A DNA stretch of 64,000 bases from Candidatus Gastranaerophilales bacterium (GTDB taxonomy: Bacteria > Cyanobacteriota > Vampirovibrionia > Gastranaerophilales > Gastranaerophilaceae): contig CALUYS010000004.1 of the NCBI GenBank assembly GCA_944325065.1, positions 62,001 to 126,000 of the forward strand. The letters are read 5' to 3'. Below the pieces are notes generated by a model. The model saw only the letters and a program-made list of their open reading frames with translations. It did not search any database and was not told where the DNA came from. The position numbers and the translations under genes are program-made. Positions 63,358 to 64,000 of the stretch are shown one piece after another; positions within the stretch are counted from its first letter, which is position 1, and every line of letters starts with the position of its first letter.

Positions 63358-64000
63358 TTATTGTTTAGGGAATCTAGCCTCAATATATTTTTCTTTGTCT
63401 GAAAATTTAATATTGTCAATAAATGTCATTAAACCTCCTTGAGGATTAAGATTTAAATTATAAATTTCCTGATTTTCCTCGTCTTTATAAAATATATTAA
63501 ATGTTTGATGTTCGTATTTCCCTTTTTTTGCATCTATACAAGCAGTTAAGTAATAGGTTTGCTCGTCTACTTTAAACTCATGAATCTCAGTATTTCTTAT
63601 ATTGAGTTCATTTACAGCTTTTAGTATATTTCCTAGCTTTTTAACAAATTCGTTAGCTTTGACTAAGTTTTGGCAATTAATTATAGTTATTTTCTCTTTA
63701 GCTTTAGGGGCTCCATTGTGTTCTGTAATTTGGTTTAAAGGAGCTCTAAGCAATATTCTATGTGCAATATGTACAAGTGTTGCATAAGTATTACCATTAC
63801 CTTTACATAGAGTATTTTTAATATTGTTTAATAATTCTATAAATTGCTTTTTTGTTTCTTCGTCTGAGATGTTAATAGTAACAGTTTCATCTTTTTTTTC
63901 CTTTAAAGTTATCTTATTATTATTTAATTCAATAGTACTGTTTTTCCTTCCTTTTGCTTTACTAAAGTTTTCAATAAAGATATTTATATCAGTTATATTA
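63358..64000 (-). CDS. Hypothetical protein, 5' end beyond the window
   Basis: The frame is open from the right edge of the window down to the stop at 63358, about 214 codons, so the gene is partial. The visible protein begins NITDINIFIENFSKAKGRKN, then has TVTINISDEETKKQFIELLN and a C-terminal part containing TYYLTACIDAKKGKYEHQTF. It is charged, with alternating beta and helix-like segments. It lies upstream of the SFG-tagged gene on the same strand and could be related to it, but I recognise no family. Confidence 0.65.
   Translation of the reverse strand, partial: NITDINIFIENFSKAKGRKNSTIELNNNKITLKEKKDETVTINISDEETKKQFIELLNNIKNTLCKGNGNTYATLVHIAHRILLRAPLNQITEHNGAPKAKEKITIINCQNLVKANEFVKKLGNILKAVNELNIRNTEIHEFKVDEQTYYLTACIDAKKGKYEHQTFNIFYKDEENQEIYNLNLNPQGGLMTFIDNIKFSDKEKYIEARFPKQ

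Noticed and set aside
1-64000. CRISPR array, prophage, rRNA operon or riboswitch
   Set aside because: I saw no regularly spaced repeats, no phage structural or integrase genes, no rRNA sequence, and no leader that matched a riboswitch I know.

Overview
The window is an AT-rich bacterial chromosome segment (by eye well under 35% G+C) with dense, ordinary gene packing. The best fit is a gut-type non-photosynthetic relative of the cyanobacteria (Vampirovibrionia/Melainabacteria, order Gastranaerophilales). The evidence is cyanobacterial-style gene order (amidase followed by murI, efp followed by accB), a Gram-negative envelope (GT9 heptosyltransferase-type enzyme, TolC-type channel, lipoprotein, M16 and GH3 secreted enzymes), an anaerobe-type sensory [FeFe]-hydrogenase, flagellar genes, and several proteins with a short SFG/SFK tag near the N-terminus, which I associate with this lineage. 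The taxonomic call is inference; no rRNA is present.

Layout. 1-0.95 kb: a frameshifted lineage-type gene. 0.95-5.7 kb: M16 peptidase, a secreted repeat protein, pheS and tRNA-Arg. 5.8-9.8 kb: an accessory block with a Fic protein, an intergenic palindromic repeat, and a coupled pair of an EcoRI-family adenine methylase and a DUF262-HNH nuclease. 10.0-11.2 kb: a UmuC-type polymerase with no standard start codon. 11.8-20.1 kb: cell-wall and core genes (amidase, murI, efp, accB, accC, GT9, a PLP lyase-family enzyme, an RluB-type synthase). 20.2-24.4 kb: a flagellar operon fliJ-fliK-flgD-flgE. 24.47-24.72 kb: a small transcription unit with a possible 12-codon peptide. 24.8-28.0 kb: mutL and a divergent purF. 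28.0-29.6 kb: an IS30 remnant abutting a truncated PIG-L deacetylase. 29.7-32.9 kb: a sensory hydrogenase module (2Fe-2S protein, HydS-like PAS hydrogenase, SpoIIE-type phosphatase). 33.0-35.7 kb: a candidate nucleotidyltransferase-fold protein and a PHP-domain protein. 35.85 kb: tRNA-Glu.

36-50 kb: mostly minus-strand genes for wall-sugar handling (GH3 plus YhcH), lineage hypotheticals, thiol chemistry (TrxA, CcdA with a membrane thioredoxin), glycosyl transfer, TPR proteins, and the RNase E/G gene downstream of a TIGR03960/DUF2344-type radical SAM protein. 50-57.5 kb: a large nucleotidyltransferase-like protein with an unusual N-terminus, a lipoprotein, a long TPR protein, dxr and an LCP ligase. 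57.5-62.8 kb: nitroreductase, hisG, mazG, a TolC-type protein and a HisA-HisI-HisE triple fusion. 62.8-64.0 kb: two lineage hypotheticals, the second running off the window edge.

The most distinctive items are the methylase/DUF262-HNH pair, the sensory hydrogenase-phosphatase operon, the triple histidine fusion, the UmuC gene lacking a normal start, the candidate NTase/PHP pair, and the recurring SFG/SFK tag.
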